From NCBI GenBank assembly GCA_964034945.1, contig OZ035961.1:29055684-29119683 (forward strand): a stretch of DNA of 64,000 nucleotides. The letters run 5' to 3'. Shown here one piece after another: positions 20,408 through 31,250 of the stretch. A program made the translations under genes and the position numbers. Below the pieces are notes generated by a model. The model did not search any database. It was given only the letters and a program-made list of their open reading frames with translations, and was not told where the DNA came from. How positions within the stretch are numbered: the first letter of the stretch is position 1; each line of letters begins with the position of its first letter. This DNA comes from Chrysopilus asiliformis. Its lineage: Eukaryota > Arthropoda > Insecta > Diptera > Rhagionidae.

Positions 20408-20526
20408 AGCGCCGAAAGGGAGAGAGAGAGAGAATCACAAATAAAAGCGAAATAAATATTTGTTTTATTTTATTTTTATGATTTATCTCGCTTTTATTTG
20501 TAATTCTCTCTCTCTCTTTCGGCGCT
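20408..20526. repeat. Fold-back inverted repeat, about 48-bp arms
   Basis: The left arm AGCGCCGAAAGGGAGAGAGA continues to AATAAAAGCGAAATAAAT. The right arm is its inverted copy, ending CTCTCTTTCGGCGCT. The spacer is about 24 bp of A/T. Small frames that run across it (20205-20444, 20328-20564) are unlikely to be genes. Confidence 0.7.
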
Positions 20527-20964
20527 GCCAGCCGCTGGCTGCTGTTGGTTATTAGCGCTGGCAAGTAGCAACAGCAGCCAGCGTACTGAAAGGCTTCACA
20601 CGATTTATACTTTAGTAGCGCTGGAAAGTAGCAAAACAGTGGTTTGACATTTTAATCTGGTAGATTTTTTTAATAATAAACCTTACACACAAATTTAAAT
20701 AAATAAACGTACAATAACAACTTACAATAAACAAACTTTACCACTTATCAGTCTTTTGGCAGCTCAGAAACCATGTGACAGGGTCACGTGATCCCTAGTA
20801 GCGCTGGCAAAGTAAAACGGTCTCTACTTCACTAGCGCTGCCATAAACCAGCACGCTGCTGCTGGTAGTAGCAACGCACTAGGGTTCACACGGTGCTGCT
20901 GAAACGGCTGCTAACAGCCAAACAGCCACTAGTGCTGGCAAAACAGCGTCGTGTGACCGCCGCA
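20527..20964 (-). mobile_element. Family F element, copy 1 (one end lost)
   Basis: Shows repeated TAGCGCTGGCAAGTAGCAA-like units on both strands and ends GCAAAACAGCGTCGTGTGAC, the terminal inverted repeat seen complete in the copy at 39277-39737. The other end is replaced by the fold-back at 20408-20526. The interior has GTCACGTGATCCCTAGTAGC and an AT-rich middle with no coding. Confidence 0.6.
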
Positions 20965-20974
20965 TTAGACTGCC

Positions 20975-21110
20975 GGGTTGGTCACGAACGGGGCAGGGTT
21001 CGGTGATTCAACGCAATATGTTGATTCCGAATATATAACAAATACTCAAAACAAAAATTTATGATTTCTATGAAAAAATGACGGTAGTCTAAAGGCTAAA
21101 GGAATACATG
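20975..21110 (+). repeat. Direct repeat, copy 2
   Basis: See 19775-19880; shares 'ggttcggtgattcaacgcaata' and 'atgacggtagtctaaaggctaaagg' with variation. Confidence 0.4.
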
Positions 21111-22252
21111 ATTTTTCCGCCCATAATTTTTTTCTAGTACTGCTTTTCCTTCATTAGTGTAAGAAAATGAAAATTGTTGTATGTAAAATTTATTAATTTT
21201 ATCTCTTCTCCACTCACGCACATTTTGTCTCGGATTCACACATAATAAATATGATCACTCTAGTAATAGGCAAATTCCATTTTGTAATCAAAATTGCAAT
21301 AAACTCATACAGCACTAAGAGTGTGACTTTTAAAAATTCCTCTTATACAAAGAAATTAAAAATTATTACAAAATTCCGTTTCATGTCTAGAGTAAAGTCA
21401 AGTCATCGAAACTAAAATTTTACAACAATGTTTAAGTTTCATTGGTTTTTGTTCAATTTCAATTCCATCACCATTATCGAGGTGAGAACGAAAATAATTT
21501 TCTTCCACCTTTTATAAACCTCGAGAGAATATCTTAAGAAATTTTCAATTTGAATTGATCGTCTTTTTCAATGTTATACATAACAAAACATGTACCTACA
21601 CAAATATGAAAAAAAGGCATAATATCTCCTGGAATACCTATCCTTATATTGTAGTTGTTCCTACTATTCAATATAACCACATTACGAATAGGTATACCCA
21701 TATGTTAGAAATATTCATATATCCGGTGTAAAACAGATTCCAGGTGAATCAACAATAAATTCTTCTTGTGTCTAACCAGTAACTGTTGAAAATACATATA
21801 CAAATATACAATTGAGTTTAATAAAAGTATCAAAATATTCATTCGGAAATATCGAAAAGAATGCTCCCATATGAGCCACTATCGAAAATTGTTTTTCCAC
21901 GTTCGTTCGTATTTTATGAGAGTTTCAGGTTTAATTCAATTTAAAGAAAAATATTTCCGTGTTTCAGATCCATACATAAGTCCGTATATACTCATATGAG
22001 TGAGTAGTAGTAACATATGAACAAAAGCGAAATAAGATGAATTCCTTAAGGAAAAAAGAATTCCAGGCATATGGCTCGTGGATAAGATAACATTTATACA
22101 TTTAACCGGTCTAAAAAAATTTTGCACATTTATTTGTTTTTCTTTTGTCGAAGGACTTTTGGTTTTATCACTTTTTGTTAAATCGAGTTTTTATCATTAG
22201 TTATCATATACGCCATTTATTATCAAATCGCATTCAATTGTTATTATATTTC
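21111..22252. other. AT-rich non-coding stretch
   Basis: Nothing beyond AT-rich sequence is recognised. Confidence 0.5.
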
Positions 22253-23510
22253 TTACTTTCCTCTTCTGTTGAAGGAAAGTAATTTATTCCTGACAAAGAG
22301 GGACTCGACAACGGGGACAGATAGAAAATTTCTGATCAGAGTACGAAATTCGTTCCTGGCAAAATCATGATGATGTCCGATGTCAGTGCATCTGTCTGTC
22401 GGTCTGTTCATTGTACGACTCTCAAATAACTCGAGAACGCGTTGATCTAGCGACTTGAAATTTTTTGTGAATAACCTGTACAAAAATTGTGGTTTTTTTT
22501 ATTAAATTTTGGAAAAGTAACGGTAATTATAACGGGTATCTCCCATACAATTTTTTTAAATACTTTTTTTTGCAGAAACCTTTTTTTTTTTTGCAGAAGT
22601 CATGAATATGACAAAATTTAAAGGATATAAAATTTTCTCGATTTTTGCCTTAACGGTTTTTTTTGCATCTTTAACCCTAATCCGCATTCGCGGTGTCTTT
22701 GAGACACCGATGCAGTTTTGAGAGTGATTGTTACGAATGTTAGGAAAGTTATTGCATTCATGCTCCTTGACTTTGTTTTTTATGCCAATACTATTTAAAA
22801 ACGAAAAAAAAATTAATTTTTTTTACTACAACAATAATATTTCGCTTTTATGAAATTTACCCTTAATCCACGCAGGCGGTGTCTCAAAGACACCGTAACG
22901 GTTTTACCAGCAAAGAAAGGTTATTTTGGTATCACTTTGCTTCTATTTCGCAAAATATCGGACTGTAGTAGGCGATAATAACTGTAGCACTTCCCAAAAG
23001 AGAAAACGTTGCTTCCTGTGTCCCCATTTCTAAGGTCGCGCTTTGAAGCAGATAAGTGCAAATCCAAGAAAAATGTTTGTAACGAAAATTCTTAAAAATC
23101 AATTTTATGCTACAATTATAAAAAGTACGAATAATGTATATACAAATAAATAAATATTATTAACTGAATTAAAAAATGCAAACTCAAAAAAAAATTTTTT
23201 TATTAAATTATTCTATTTTTCCGGCATGGTGTCTTTCAGACACCGCCTGCGTGGATTAAGGACAAAATTAGCCTGAGCTGATTAGGGTTAAAGGTTCTCA
23301 AGATATTTGAAAAAAAAATCGGTTTTTGGGAAAATCTCTTGAAAACTATACATTTTTTCATAACCAAATTTATAGGAAATAAAATTTTCCACCTTTTTTT
23401 GCTTTAAGGGTTCTTACGTATCTTTAATGGTGCTTAAGATATTTGAAAAAAATATTATAAGATTTTATATATTTTTCCCGAAATTAAATATAGCAGATGA
23501 AAGTTTTGTG
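22253..23510 (+). mobile_element. Family D repeat copy 3
   Basis: Begins with the hairpin TACTTTCCTCTTCTGTTGAA closing in GGAAAGTA and ends AAAGTTTTGTGTTGATCACA. Interrupted at 22675-23287 by a piggyBac-like element; otherwise parallel to the copy at 6821-8408. Confidence 0.6.
22675..23287. mobile_element. piggyBac-like MITE
   Basis: 613 bp between two TTAA copies (22671-22674, 23288-23291), with 8-bp perfect ends CCCTAATC...GATTAGGG. TTAA duplication with CCC...GGG ends is diagnostic of the piggyBac group. The palindrome GGTGTCTTTGAGACACC or a variant occurs three times (near 22692, 22880 and 23227), each next to CGCAGGCG-like bases, probably transposase-binding sites. No coding remains. 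Joining the flanks restores the uninterrupted family D sequence, which confirms both boundaries. Confidence 0.85.
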
Positions 23511-24476
23511 TTGATCACAAGTGATATTTTCCAATATGGATACGTTTGTTTTTTGAAATTAACAACGATTTTAAGAGTTCTTTTACGAATCTATAAACGT
23601 ATGCGGTTTACGAGACATTTCCGAGATTCCAGAAATACTTTGAATACACAGATTTATTAGAACCAACGTATATCATACCGAATGTTCTTTTTTCTTATTT
23701 TTTAACGTGAGGCCAGATTTAGTAATTATTTTTTAGAAAAGAAAAAAAAAAACAATATATTTAGGATATAAAGTAATACCAGGGAACAACCATTATATAG
23801 AATGGAAAGCTCTAACAAAATTTTTTGTGTTGGGAGCGTACATCCGAGGATTTCTATAGCTGTTACATGACAGTGTACATGAACACTGAGCGATTTGGTG
23901 GTGTGTGGCATTATGGATTCCCATCTGTCACTTGAAATGAAAACAAATCAAAACAAAACCGGGTAATGGAAATGTTTTATGGATAATTTGATATTTCCAT
24001 TAAATATTAGCGATGTTCTAATGTGTTGAAAGGTGTTAAATTTAATTTAGTTTTAGTTTTCAATTGTTTTAAGGCCCGTTCATGTGCAATTCTGTCGATC
24101 TTTCGTTATACTTTACCTTTCTGTTGTTGATGGGACTCGGAAAAACTTTCTATTTGGGTTTTTAATTGAATTGGCGGAACATTCCTTCACTAAACAGTGG
24201 TGAATTTGTGCTTTATTCATTTTGATGTGAAATTATGAAATGTTAACACGCTAAAATGTGCATTATCCACCAAAACACACCAAAATCAATCGGTGCAATG
24301 AAATGTCATGCAAAATGTAAACAAAAGTGCCAGCACTTTTGTGTATGTATTGTAACAGGTTGTTCTATTTGTTTTTTTTTGTCGAGTGTATGACAGCAGA
24401 AAGGGGAAGTGAGATAAAAAACCCGATTTCTATAGTGTAGTGCTTACTCTAGTGGAAGTTAATGAGGAAAGGCCTT
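23511..24476. other. AT-rich non-coding stretch
   Basis: No gene seen. AAAAGTGCCAGCACTTTTG near 24323 is a short perfect hairpin. Confidence 0.45.
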
Positions 24477-24660
24477 CCCAATAGGAAAAATTGAAGCGCT
24501 TCTTGTGGAAGCATGAACGAAGCGCTTCTTACTCGCTTCCAAAAGAAGCAGTTGGGAAGCACACCATTTACCAATAGAATTTCTGTGGTAGTCGAGTAAT
24601 CATTTAAATTTCAAACTGTCAAAAATATTCAATTGTTGCAAAAATTCGTAAAGGGCTGCA

Positions 24661-25089
24661 AGTGAATTATTTTGGAAACATTAAGTGGTAAGTTAACAAA
24701 TGTTTTAAATTATATTACATTTATTTATGTTGAAACGTAAACCAGGTGGGACTTTCATTTACCTAAGATGGCTACAAACACTTTTCAGAAGTCAATTGGG
24801 ACGGAAAGCAGAAAAAAACACCAATTAATTCGAAAAGATTATTTTCTGAATTTGTTTACGGTTAGTAATAAATATTACTGAATTATTAAGTAATAAATAT
24901 TGTAACCATTTTTTTTTGTTTCTAACAGAAGCACTAAGAAATGAAAATTTTGGATTCGAGGACTTCAAAGACGCAATGGTACTGGGCCTCAGAACAGCCG
25001 AAAATAAATCATATAAGGCTACATATGTGAAAACAGAGAGATCAAAATTAAGTGACGTATTTTCCTTTAAATATTTGCAAAGACTGTAA
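24661..25089 (+). pseudogene. Spliced gene-like coding inside element J (5' end missing)
   Basis: Three segments fit a split gene: an exon ending at 24687 before GTAAGT; 24789-24860, after CTTTTCAG and before GTTAGT; and 24929-25089, after TTTCTAACAG, ending in TAA at 25087. Joined, the frame stays open through VNWDGKQKKTPINSKR, LFSEFVYEALRNENF and GFEDFKDAMVLGLRTAENKS to SFKYLQRL and stop. The splice phases agree (phase 1 at both junctions). A TGA lies in frame just upstream in the first exon, so no start is visible and the 5' part is lost or spliced differently. I do not recognise the protein. It may be an accessory gene of the transposon or a captured host fragment. Confidence 0.45.
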
Positions 25090-25103
25090 TTTTATGTGAT
25101 TAA

Positions 25104-25855
25104 TGCCCGGTTTTTGAATGAAAGTTTAAACTCCGTTTAACCGGTGATAAAGTTTAAACTGCCGTTTAACACAAAATGGTGTTTTCAGTGACAGATTATC
25201 TCTAACCAAAAGTTTAAACGGAGTTTAACTTAAACGGCCATGGATGAGGGTTTAAACTGACGTTTTTTTTTCAAAACTTATTTGTCTGTAGATCCATGAA
25301 GAATAAAACAGAAAAAAAATGGACTCAGATATAGAAAATTTAAGTGATTCGGAATATGGTTCGGTGTTGCAATAAATTTCTGGTCAAACAAAAGTGATAC
25401 GTGTAAGACCAAATCATTTCGATGTATGGAATGATGCGGAATTTTATAAAAGATTTAGGTTTAGCAATCAAACTGCCCAAATTATTGTAAATAAAATAGC
25501 CTGTATAGTAAAATTGGACTCATATTTGAAACACAATAACAACCGAAATCAGAACCGTTTTTATTTTTTATAGAATTTTATAATTAATGCGTTATCAAAT
25601 ATCACGAAAATGATCATAACTAGACAAATAAATCAATGATTTTATGGGTAAATTTGTCATTTCAATATATTTTACTTGTGTAAACTGCGAAATTGACAAA
25701 AAAAAGTTTAAACTTTAGTTTAATAAAACGTTCAATTCCATTTGCCTGAAAAACACCAGAAGTTTAAACTTTTGTTTGTTTAAACTTCACTTTTGTTTAA
25801 CTTTATTGTGAGTTTAACTAAACTAAAGTTTAAACTTTCACTGAAAAACCGGGCA
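25104..25855 (+). mobile_element. PIF/Harbinger-like element H, copy 1
   Basis: 752 bp, with ends TGCCCGGTTTTTGAATGAAA and the inverted counterpart TTTCACTGAAAAACCGGGCA, flanked by TAA on both sides (25101-25103, 25856-25858). AGTTTAAACT palindromes and related GTTTAA units recur near both ends. A 3-bp T/A-rich duplication and the coding remnant at 25319-25573 point to PIF/Harbinger. Inserted in the middle of a palindrome within element J. Confidence 0.7.
25319..25573 (+). pseudogene. Harbinger-like transposase N-terminal fragment
   Basis: Eighty-four codons from ATG at 25319 to TAG at 25571, with one internal TAA at codon 19. After that stop the text RPNHFDVWNDAEFYKRFRFS resembles the N-terminal '...F..RFR(L/M)S' part of PIF/Harbinger nucleases. 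The catalytic domain is absent, so this is a deletion derivative. The related copy at 45278-45942 lacks most of it. The assignment rests on pattern memory only. Confidence 0.4.
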
Positions 25856-26213
25856 TAAGTTTCATAAAATTACAGTCCTTGTAAATATTCAAATGTAAAA
25901 TATGTCACACAGTTTTACTTAATTTAAAATATGTTTATTAAATAAAGAATTTATTTAAATTGTAAAAAAGTCTTTTCATTAAAAACAAAAAAATTTTGGC
26001 CGTTAATGTACAACAGGAGAGAATTCCAATGAGCTTCCGACATGCTGCTATTCGAGCGCTTCAGAAGCGCTTCAAAGGCAGCTTGAAGGAAGCGCTTCCC
26101 TGCAATGACATCCAATGTTAAAAAATACATGAATAGGGTATGGGAAAAGAAGCACTTCGAGCTTCTGAGAAGCGCTTCATAAGGGCTTCTGAAGCGCTTC
26201 TTTTCCTGCTGGG

Positions 26214-26500
26214 TTACTTTCCATTCTATATAATGGTTGAAGTAATTAAGAGAGTCGCTGTAAAATCATTTGTGTGAGAAACACAAAAGAAAAGTCACTC
26301 TTCAATAAATTATAGAAGTATCTTCAAACTACATTTTTTTCCAGAAGTTTTTCTAGCATGGCTCCATTTTTCAAGAAATGGAAATGGCAAATTTCTGGAG
26401 ACACATCACTTTTATCATCGACATCGTTTACTCCCTAAAAAACACTGTTCATGGACCATTTATGGATTTTATATTCATGTGTGTATCTCATTGTCACTGA
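26214..26500. other. Unassigned stretch between J and G
   Basis: No feature recognised. Confidence 0.4.
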
Positions 26501-26516
26501 CCCAGCAAGCCCGGGG
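26501..26516. repeat. Solo G-element end
   Basis: CCCAGCAAGCCCGGGG abuts the start of the first G copy. The same 15-bp end piece also abuts the third G copy (28827-28841), so one terminus appears doubled in both. Confidence 0.6.
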
Positions 26517-27170
26517 CCCAGCAAACACAGAAGTACTTTTTAGAGTAGTGAAATAATGCCTGAAAGTAATGCTTACTAGAAATGAAACTTTGATAGGGCT
26601 CCGGGAAAAAATTCAGCTATATACTTCGTGTCTGTGAATACATGTAATTGCACCGTCCGCTTCTCCAAAAGTAGTTCTATAAGGTATTCTGTAAGGCGTT
26701 ACAAAAGTACTGAAAATAAGGCCTTACAGAACTCCTTACATGGATTCTGAATATAAGCAGATTTGTATTCCTGAATTCAGTAGGCCCAGAAGTAGTACCG
26801 CGCATTGCAATTACTTCTATAACTACTTACATAAGTACTGCACTAGAAGCTGAACACTTTTTTCCCAAGAAAACTCAAATCAAAAATTATTTAAAAATTA
26901 AAAACTAAACTATTTAAAAAGAAACACTTAATTATTTATCTTAAAACGTTCTCTTTTTACTTACCTCGTTATCGATGTTGAATTTTTGTCGTTTATATGC
27001 GATACAAAACGCGTTCGCACTTAACTATTTTTTATTGCACTGTCAAAACAGTGCGTTTTGTTTTGTTTTAATTCTTTCATGCGGCAGCGGCGATGTACAT
27101 AACACACACAGTGCCATGGTCACCAACACAAATTTGAATTTGAAAAAGTGCTTACCCCGGGCTTGCTGGG
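26517..27170 (+). mobile_element. Element G copy 1 (CCCAGCA ends)
   Basis: The left end is CCCAGCAAACACAGAAGTAC and the right end reads inward CCCAGCAAGCCCGGGGTAAG. AAGTACTT-type palindromes recur (AGAAGTACTTTT, AAAAGTAC, ATAAGTACTG). Carries an extra roughly 80 bp at about 26752-26830 not found in copies 2 and 3. Small frames inside (26975-27175) are shared non-coding sequence. Confidence 0.65.
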
Positions 27171-27721
27171 GGTAAGCACTTTTTCAAATTCAAATTTGTG
27201 TTGGTGACCATGGCACTGTGTGTGTTATATACATCACCGCTGCCGCATGAAAAAATTAAAACAAAACAAAACGCACTGGTTTGACAGTGCAATTAAAAAT
27301 AGAAAAGTGCGAACGCGTTTTTTATCGCACATAATAGACAAAAATTCAACATAAAGGAGGTAATTAAAAAAATAATGTTCTAAAATAAATAATTAAGTGT
27401 TTATTTTTAAATAGTTTAGTTTTTATTTTTTTTGTGTGCATTTTCTTGAGAAAAAAGTGTTCATTGCTTCTAGTGGAGTACTTATGTAAGTAATCCATGT
27501 AAGGAGTTCTGTAAGGCCTTATTTTCAGTACTTTTATAACGCCTTACAGAATACCTTATAGAAGTACTTTTGGAGAAGCGGACGGTGCAATTACATATAT
27601 TCACAGACACGAAGTATATAGCTGAATTTTTTCCCGGAGCCCAATCAAAGTTTCATTTCTAGTAAGCATTACTTTCAGGCATTATTTCACTACTCTTAAA
27701 AGTACTTCTGTGTTTGCTGGG
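27171..27721 (-). mobile_element. Element G copy 2, inverted
   Basis: Reverse complement of copy 1 over its whole length, lacking only the outermost bases at the junction. Copies 1 and 2 form an inverted repeat of about 1.2 kb with a 14-base spacer near 27160-27172. GA lies on both sides of the composite (26499-26500, 27722-27723 region). Confidence 0.65.
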
Positions 27722-28261
27722 GAATTATTTTAAGGCGTCTGTGTCGACATACAATTACAAATTAAACATTTAAATTACTAGTAAATAGTAAAGTACGTTT
27801 TTGTCTGAGAGACAAAAGGAGGAATTTTTAATTACCTTACCTTCTGCAACGCTACAATTTTTCATGTATACGCAAATGAAATGAACCCACTTCCACATCG
27901 GAGGTTTGTACTGACAAAATGCAATCGAAAAATGTAATTAAACGATATTGATCTCTTTGTTAGTGGCTACCACTTTAAAATTAACTCACCTTTTCATCTC
28001 AAAGTTGAAAGATTTTTTGACATGGAATGGTAGTTCCAACAAACAAAACGACCACAAAAAAAACCTTCTTTTTCAAAATAGCAGCAAAAATTTTACCTTA
28101 AAACTTTAGATGTTTTGTATGATAGTTACCATGATATCAAACTCTTTTTGCTTTACATGTTTTTCTCATAAAACATTGATTCGATAGAGTTTTCATGCAC
28201 TCAGGCCACAACAATGTGCAATAATAATAGAGTTACGACTAAAATAGATAGCTGCATAGAT
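27722..28261. other. Spacer between G copies
   Basis: AT-rich, no gene recognised. Confidence 0.4.
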
Positions 28262-28826
28262 CCCAGCAAACACAGAAGTACTTTTAAGAGTAGTGAAATA
28301 ATACCTGAAAGTAATGCTTACTAGAAATGAAACTTTGATAGGGCTCCGGGAAAAAATTCAGCTATATACTTCGTGTCTGTGAATACATGTAATTGCACCG
28401 TCCGCTTCTCCAAAAGTACTTCTATAAGGTATTCTGTAAGGCGTTATAAAAGTACTGAAAATAAGGCCTTACAGAACTCCTTACATGGATTACTTACATA
28501 AGTACTGCACTAGAAGCAATGAACACTTTTTTCTGAAGAAAATGCACACAAAAAAAAATAAAAACTAAACTATTTAAAAATAAACACTTAATTATTTATT
28601 TTAGAACATTTTTTTTTACTTACCTCCTTTATGTTGAATTTTTGTCTATTATCTGCGATAAAAAACGCGTTCGCACTTTTCTATTTTTAATTGCACTGTC
28701 AAAACAGTGCGTTTTGTTTTGTTTTAATTTTTTCATGCGGCAGCGGTGATGTACATAACACATACAGTGCCATGGTCACCAACACAAATTTGAATTTGAA
28801 AAAGTGCTTACCCCGGGCTTGCTGGG
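28262..28826 (+). mobile_element. Element G copy 3
   Basis: 565 bp, the cleanest single copy: starts CCCAGCAAACACAGAAGTAC, ends CCCCGGGCTTGCTGGG, followed by a second CCCGGGCTTGCTGGG (28827-28841). AT lies on either side of the whole block. Confidence 0.65.
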
Positions 28827-28841
28827 CCCGGGCTTGCTGGG

Positions 28842-29436
28842 ATGAGATACAAATACAAATACACATGCATTATTTTTTGAGCATCTACCACGAGTTCTGC
28901 AATAAAAGAGATGACTATTTCATCATATGTTCGTTTTTAATTGCAACCCCGACTGATGGATAAATTGATGATTAGAACGCTATCGATTGCCTGGCACTGG
29001 AAAATCAATCACAATCTAATTTAACAGCATTAATTTGCGCTCAAAATATAGTTTCAATATGATTAATTTTTTTTATTACCTCTGGGCATATTAATTTTTT
29101 TCATTAATATTTTGTAGATAGCAGAAAAGGTAATTTGTTACTGAAGGGATCACCTTAGAATATAGTCCAAAATGGTTTAGAGGTACTCTAGTTACAAACC
29201 TACAAACAAAAAGACAAACAGACATCGGGCCGTATGCATTAACATGAGTACATGCTTATACTCCACGTTTTTGGAAGACATTTTCAAATTCATATGAATA
29301 AAGGTAGGCAAATACGCTTGATTAAGATTTGACAATAAACTCCTACTACCGAAGTACAGCATTTGCTCACGTTTGATTATATTTTATTGGAGAATTTGCA
29401 CAAAAAAGGGAGTACCAAGCATATGTCCGTTTTTAT
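28842..29436. other. AT-rich non-coding stretch
   Basis: No gene or repeat recognised. Confidence 0.4.
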
Positions 29437-29755
29437 ACCCATATGGTGAAACCAAAGGGTATATTACCTTTGCCTTATCGTTTGTAACGCCAAGATCCCG
29501 TCATCACATGCAAAAGTGAATTACACCAATGTGTTTAGAATGATAAAAATAATTAATTTTTACATGTCCTTCAGTCCGTCTGTCCCTCCGTCTGTGACGC
29601 GGATTGCGGGCGTACGGATTGAGCTACAGACTTGAAATTTTGCGCAGATCCGTTTTTCGTAAAATGCGAGGCTAAGTTAGTTCATGGGCAAAACTGGACC
29701 ATTAGGGGGGGGGGGGGGGGGGTACCAGATTGATAATTATAGCTTTTGTTATGTT
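29437..29755 (+). mobile_element. Helentron-like family A copy 2, internally deleted
   Basis: The left end TTTATACCCATATGGTGAAA, the 'gatcccgtcatcaca' region, a very short microsatellite and a run of 17-18 G (29706-29722) are followed directly by the terminal ATTATAGCTTTTGTTATG. The segment between the G run and the 3' hairpin is missing. Confidence 0.6.
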
Positions 29756-31250
29756 TTTGTTATAATCGTGCTTATTTATGCGCTTCTAAGCTGCCCTTCT
29801 ATCTGCTTAGCAGTATAACCCTCTCTACATGATTGAAATTATTTAGGAAAAAAGTGATGTAGATTTTGATTACACACAAACTCACCGAGACCCAAACTCA
29901 CTGTAAGCAAAATAACGCCCACACACAGGGGGTGGAGTTGCGTTAGTTCCACATTCTTTATAAATATCTTTCATTACTTTGAAGTTTCTGTACTTGTCAG
30001 AGTGATAGTACACATAAATTATTTTTATCAACTCTGCACTACTTTCAGGGCTATTGGAAATTTTATGCAGAGCCGGATCACGCCAATAGTAGGAGCAGAC
30101 TTTTCTTTTCGTCGCTTTATATAAAGATTTTTTATCGTATATGGATATAACAAAGATATGGATATAACAAGGCAAGTTGACCAAAGGAAAAAATTGACTT
30201 TTTAGTAGAATTAAAATTTTAAATCACTATTTTTTTACGACGAAAAATAATAAAAATTACACCGCAGGAATAAAGTTTCAAATTTTAAAACATCCCTAAA
30301 TAAAGGGAATAATCAAAACTGTTAAAAATATGTGACCTCTTTTATGGATAGTCCTTAATGATACTGGGAGGAGGTTTGCGTTAGTGTAACGACGGTAATT
30401 AATGCGTGAAAAAGTATGATTACAAGCTTTTTTTGAAAAATCTTAGATACATAAAAATCTTAATTTTTATTACCATGCCCACTTACATAATTATTAGATT
30501 GATTCGTTACATTGTGTAAGCAAATTAAGTCAAAATCCCCGACTGAATTGAAAAACTGCCACCCTGACAACACTAGAGGTTGTGAGGTTATGGTAGCCCG
30601 TCGCTGTGGTTGAGAGGTAGCTGAAGCGTCAGTAAGTGTGTGACATTGCTCAAAAACGGAAGTGGATCTGACCCTAGGCTTCAGGAATCGTCCAACAAGG
30701 GGCGTAGCGGCGGGTTTCACCAAAGTAATAGGCAGTTCTACAGATTGGTATTTTTCGTAAATTATAAAGAAGAAAACAAATTGTGTTACAATTGTCATAC
30801 AATTACAATAAATTTCCTGTTGCTACGACAATATAACAGAAACGTATTATTGACTGTTTGAAAGAAAAATCCGATTTCATAACATCTAAATACAATTTAA
30901 GGCCACAGAGCCACTGCCACTTTTGCAGTGAAGTCTTTATACCACTAAAGTAAAATATTAACAAAAAGAAAAATTAATCGAAATTTCCTTAACGAAACTT
31001 TTACGTAACGATTTTGTTACGTTTGGTTAACCGGAGCACTTACGCAAAATGCCTCAAAGGAGCTAATTAGCAAATAATACGAGGATTACATAAGGGAATT
31101 GTTCTCTTAATTAGTTATTTTGCTTTACCTTTTCATGTAAAATGTTTCGCTATTAAAGCAAGTGACATTAAAATGGATGTACTCGTATTTAGAGAAAAAA
31201 ATGTTGTGTGATATACTGGTTTTTACCCAACTGAAAAATAGAGGGTGATA
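29756..31250. other. Unassigned stretch with two GC-richer frames
   Basis: Minus-strand frames at 29882-30184 (100 residues) and 30460-30798 (112 residues) are longer than chance would suggest for AT-rich DNA, but I recognise neither and see no splice context that ties them together. The 30540-30720 segment is clearly more GC-rich than its neighbours. They may be decayed transposon coding. Confidence 0.3.

Larger units (their letters stand above)
24477..26213. mobile_element. Element J: CCCA-ended TIR transposon with palindromic end repeats
   Basis: The right end reads inward CCCAGCAGGAAAAGAAGCGC; the left end is a diverged form, CCCAATAGGAAAAATTGAAG. The palindrome GAAGCGCTTC occurs at 24493, 24519, 26064, 26089, 26169 and 26191, with a shortened copy at 26054, clustered at both ends. 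TT lies on each side, a possible 2-bp duplication. Of the 1737 bp, 752 belong to a nested family H element; the rest holds intron-exon-like coding at 24661-25089. No known transposase was recognised. Confidence 0.6.

Noticed and set aside
26975..27175. 66-residue frame, repeated at 28691-28963
   Set aside because: Duplicated because element G is duplicated; no coding bias, and it runs over terminal repeats.
29706..29722. G-run as a quadruplex-forming or regulatory site
   Set aside because: A plain homopolymer at a deletion junction in a Helentron-like copy; the pure run gives no further support.
30460..30798. 112-residue minus-strand frame in a GC-richer patch
   Set aside because: No motif recognised and no splice or promoter context; kept only as a note in the stretch description.
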